Positions 18,770 to 21,291 of a stretch of DNA of 21,291 bases are shown here, piece after piece. How positions within the stretch are numbered: position 1 is the first letter of the stretch; the number at the start of each line of letters is the position of its first letter. The translations under genes and the position numbers were made by a program. A model generated the notes under the pieces. It was not told the DNA's origin. It ran no database searches and saw only the letters and a program-made list of their open reading frames with translations. This DNA is from Syncephalis plumigaleata (lineage: Eukaryota > Zoopagomycota > Zoopagomycetes > Zoopagales > Piptocephalidaceae). The DNA lies in assembly GCA_025201365.1 (NCBI GenBank), contig JAIXMF010000242.1, forward strand, positions 1-21,291, in the 5' to 3' direction.

Positions 18770-20693
18770 TCACCATACTGTGTGATACTCCTTTGATTTA
18801 GGTTTACGGAATTCGGCAGTGTCATGCGGTGCCATTTCATAGTAAATGCTGCTACGATAATTGCGAATAAACTGGAGAGCTGCATCCTCTAGACGAGTCG
18901 GTTCAATGTATAGATCGGCAAAGGTCTTGGCCGATGCTGTTGGCTGGTCATTGATGAACATCTATAATGATATTTTGTGATTAGTAATAAAATCTACATG
19001 ATTACACTATGCTTATTGCTCTTATTGTTATTCATTCTTACTCTGACTACTTGATCATGCGCCATCATTGGCCAGGGTAGTTTCTCCTGGACACTCGCCA
19101 ATAATCTAAATAAACACGCTTGTTAAAATGATGATTATTGAGAGAATAGTATGAGGCTAGCTTACAATGCAGCGGATTTAGGAAGTCGGAAACGAGTACG
19201 ACGTTCCAATAGCATGTTATACACCATCTCCTCAATTTGACTGTGTGTCAATTCATCTGGACTATAGGTACGTGTTAATTACGCTGTCATTATAATGTAG
19301 ATGTAAAACTATAGTAGACATACCCGTATAATTCATAAGTGCCACCCATGGTTGATTCCGCTTTAAGCATGATCTCCAAAGCAAGGGCAACATCCATGAC
19401 CTAATGCAAGTAGAAATGATGTATTAGAGGAAAAGTCAAATGCTAATACAAAGCAAATTACTCACATTTACAGGACGAAGTTTCTGATGCTGATTATTGA
19501 CGAAGATATGATTACCACGTCCATGTCCTAAGGTAAGGTAAGATTATATTTAGTGTATAGGCAAGCCAATTTATCATGTTCAACTTACGTGCAATAACAT
19601 TCAAGAAACGATCTTCATGTCCATACATGGTAGATGGTCGGACAATGGTCGACTCTGCATAAATGTCGCGTACTGCCTTCTCGCCTACAGCCTATGGTAT
19701 ATGATGCGCGAATCATTAGTATAATCAGATACATATAACTTCTTCTATTATTATTTTACCTTTGAACGAAGGAACTTTGATTCAGAGTTCTCATTGGCAT
19801 TCAATGCGGACACATGCACGAGACGTGGTACGTCATTTTCAGCACAAGCTTCAGCAATGGCAGCAGCTCCATAGACATGAGTCTTTTCAAATGAGAAATT
19901 CCTAACGAGATCATCGATAGACGTATTAGTACTGAATGCTGGATACTCAGTTATTCACAACGTACTTTGTCTCATAATCGCGTCCAATCAAGTTATAAAC
20001 GATATCGGAATGACGAACGCATTCTGCAATAGAATCTTGATTACGCAAATCAAAGCGCTATTCAATGAATGTACAATTGTAATTAGATATATGTTATATT
20101 TAGTAGTAGCAATTGATATGCTTGCTTATGAATGAAAAAGATAACATTAGTATTTCCTACTTACCAATGGCACTACTTGGCCTAGATCGCCGGTTACGCG
20201 AAGATGACGAATCTCGTCATATTCACCGCGATATGGCACGATTACTTGAGTGCCCTTACGTGCTAGTAGAGTAACGAGTAAGCTTTACTGTATTGTTGAC
20301 TACATTGCGTAATGACCTACCAAGTTTGCTGACCAAATAACGACCGAGGAATCCGGTACAACCGAATACAGTGGCTACATTACCGCTCACTGAACTACGA
20401 CGACCAGTACCGGCTGCCACTACGACTTTACCGGTTTGGTGACGGATCGTAAGATCATGGACGAATCGCTGTTAATCAGTAGACGATCAGCGTTTATAAG
20501 CATAAATATACATATACACGCTCGGTATCAATACCGATAAACGCGTGTCACTTACCTTACTACCGGTGAATACGGCAGAGATACGATGCTTTGACGCGAT
20601 ATTTCCTATTAAAAGCATTTGATAGTGTTAGCAAAGTGGAATGTCACTACAAGCATAGTAGTTACCTCGCCAGCACTGTTGAATAGCAGCCAT
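18770..20693 (-). CDS. NDUFA9: NDUFA9, 39 kDa accessory subunit of mitochondrial complex I
   Basis: NDUFA9 is an atypical short-chain dehydrogenase that binds NADPH and stabilises the joint between the peripheral and membrane arms of complex I in the matrix. Twelve exons (20693-20666, 20605-20556, 20468-20321, 20262-20165, 20057-19966, 19901-19760, 19691-19589, 19527-19466, 19400-19324, 19261-19166, 19105-19042, 18961-18770) give 383 residues, near the usual 375-400. The first about 40 residues are basic and lack acidic runs, fitting a mitochondrial presequence. The Rossmann nucleotide loop is [10 protein letters not shown] at 53-62. Then come family segments: [82 protein letters not shown] and [12 protein letters not shown]. 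All introns are GT-AG. It is convergent with the SUMO protease gene. Confidence 0.92.
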
Positions 20694-21060
20694 CTTGTAG
20701 CAATAGAAAAAGGGTGTAATACTAATGAAGGAGCGTGAAAAAAGCGAGATGAAAAGGAAGAGGTAGCAAACGAACAGGTAAACTGTGCATATCAACTGGT
20801 GATAATACAATTGATGATGATGATGATGTCGACGACTACAGTGCTTCTTTACATGAATACTTCACATACTAATGTATAGAGGTATATTTATGTTCATTAT
20901 CAATTAATGCTACATTGTTAGAGTCGTCGAATACGTGCATATGCATGCGTACATTGGTTCAGCCTTCAAAACATCGTGTTACGACAAACTGGCCTGTCGA
21001 GAGTCGTAAAAAACAGAAAAGGCTATTTCCGTTTCCATCCGTTCTACTATACTATTCAAC
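20694..21060. promoter_or_regulatory. divergent promoter between NDUFA9 and the terminal F-box gene
   Basis: 367 bp with no supported gene. It contains a short GATGAT repeat (about 20812-20828). Frames open on either strand across 20915-21197 are other phases of the F-box gene start. Promoter role is inferred from the divergent gene arrangement. Confidence 0.4.
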
Positions 21061-21291
21061 ATGCACGAAGCCAAAAGGTTCTCCACACTCCCACTCGAGA
21101 TATATGGACATCTAAGCAAGTTCCTCGATGGTCCGGAACTTGTGGCACTAGTGTACACACATAGAAGACTAGGTGTATTCTTGATGAAAACGAACAAACG
21201 ATGGCAACAACTTTATCTGGATCAATTTCCACCGCAGGATCCAAAGGAACGCGACTGGCTACAATGGTTTACCGGTGGTCAGAGTAGATGA
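21061..21291 (+). CDS. short F-box protein, ending at the window edge
   Basis: An ATG at 21061 opens a 76-residue frame with an F-box near its start: FSTLPLEIYGHLSKFLDGPE, then LVALVYTHRRLGVFL and the WQQLYLDQFPP end typical of the motif, followed by DPKERDWLQWF. The stop TGA is the last three bases of the window. Usual F-box proteins carry a substrate-binding region after the motif; here there is none, so either this is an F-box-only protein or a spliced gene whose intron begins near the end and whose other exons lie beyond the window. No close similarity to the F-box gene at 6596-8257 is visible outside the motif. Confidence 0.6.
   Translation: MHEAKRFSTLPLEIYGHLSKFLDGPELVALVYTHRRLGVFLMKTNKRWQQLYLDQFPPQDPKERDWLQWFTGGQSR

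Noticed and set aside
1-21291. CRISPR arrays, tRNA or rRNA genes
   Set aside because: No regularly spaced direct repeats, and no convincing tRNA B-box with matching cloverleaf or rRNA core sequence was seen on either strand by eye.

Overview
The window is nuclear DNA of an intron-rich, gene-dense eukaryotic microbe. Introns are mostly 45 to 107 nt, with GTAAGT-like donors, CTAAT/CTAAC-like branch sites and TAG/CAG acceptors. Intergenic spaces are short, polyadenylation signals are AATAAA, and start codons are often preceded by pyrimidine-rich tracts. The recognisable genes (PUF60-like splicing factor, NAA10, Nol12/Rrp17, SLP1/SUCO-type SUN protein, Ulp2/SENP6-7-type protease, NDUFA9) are general eukaryotic genes. 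Taken together they fit an early-diverging fungus, but the lineage is inferred from gene content and intron style, not proven. Complex I subunit NDUFA9 argues for an organism with a respiring mitochondrion.

Layout. 1-2540 has no long reading frame. It holds at least three well-formed plus-strand introns (1277-1330, 1967-2018, 2231-2275), a tentative 55-residue spliced CDS, a cluster of short GC-rich hairpins (about 1322-1570) and a weak single-exon ORF at 1701. 2543-4432 (minus) holds a 5'-truncated PUF60-like gene followed upstream by a complete NAA10 with two GC-AG introns. 4985-6006 (plus) is the ribosome-biogenesis gene Nol12/Rrp17. 6596-8257 (minus) is a two-exon F-box protein. 8346-8708 (plus) is a fragment resembling the C-terminus of a Fanzor/TnpB-like nuclease. 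9169-9801 and 10604-11338 (plus) are two diverged tandem copies of an unrecognised secreted protein family. 11527-14798 (minus) is a large SUN-domain ER membrane protein and 15247-18587 (plus) a 17-exon SUMO protease; they diverge from a shared 450 bp promoter. 18770-20693 (minus) is NDUFA9. 21061-21291 (plus) is a short F-box ORF ending at the window edge.

The genes do not form one pathway. They serve pre-mRNA splicing, co-translational N-terminal acetylation, rRNA processing, ubiquitin/SUMO regulation, ER protein quality control and respiration. Exon-intron structures were built by eye from splice consensus, reading-frame continuity and remembered family sequences; no alignment or database search was run. 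The points most worth a second look are the Fanzor-like remnant, the hairpin cluster and intron-flanking inverted repeats in the first 2 kb, the headless PUF60-like gene, the paired GC-AG introns of NAA10 and the unknown secreted pair.
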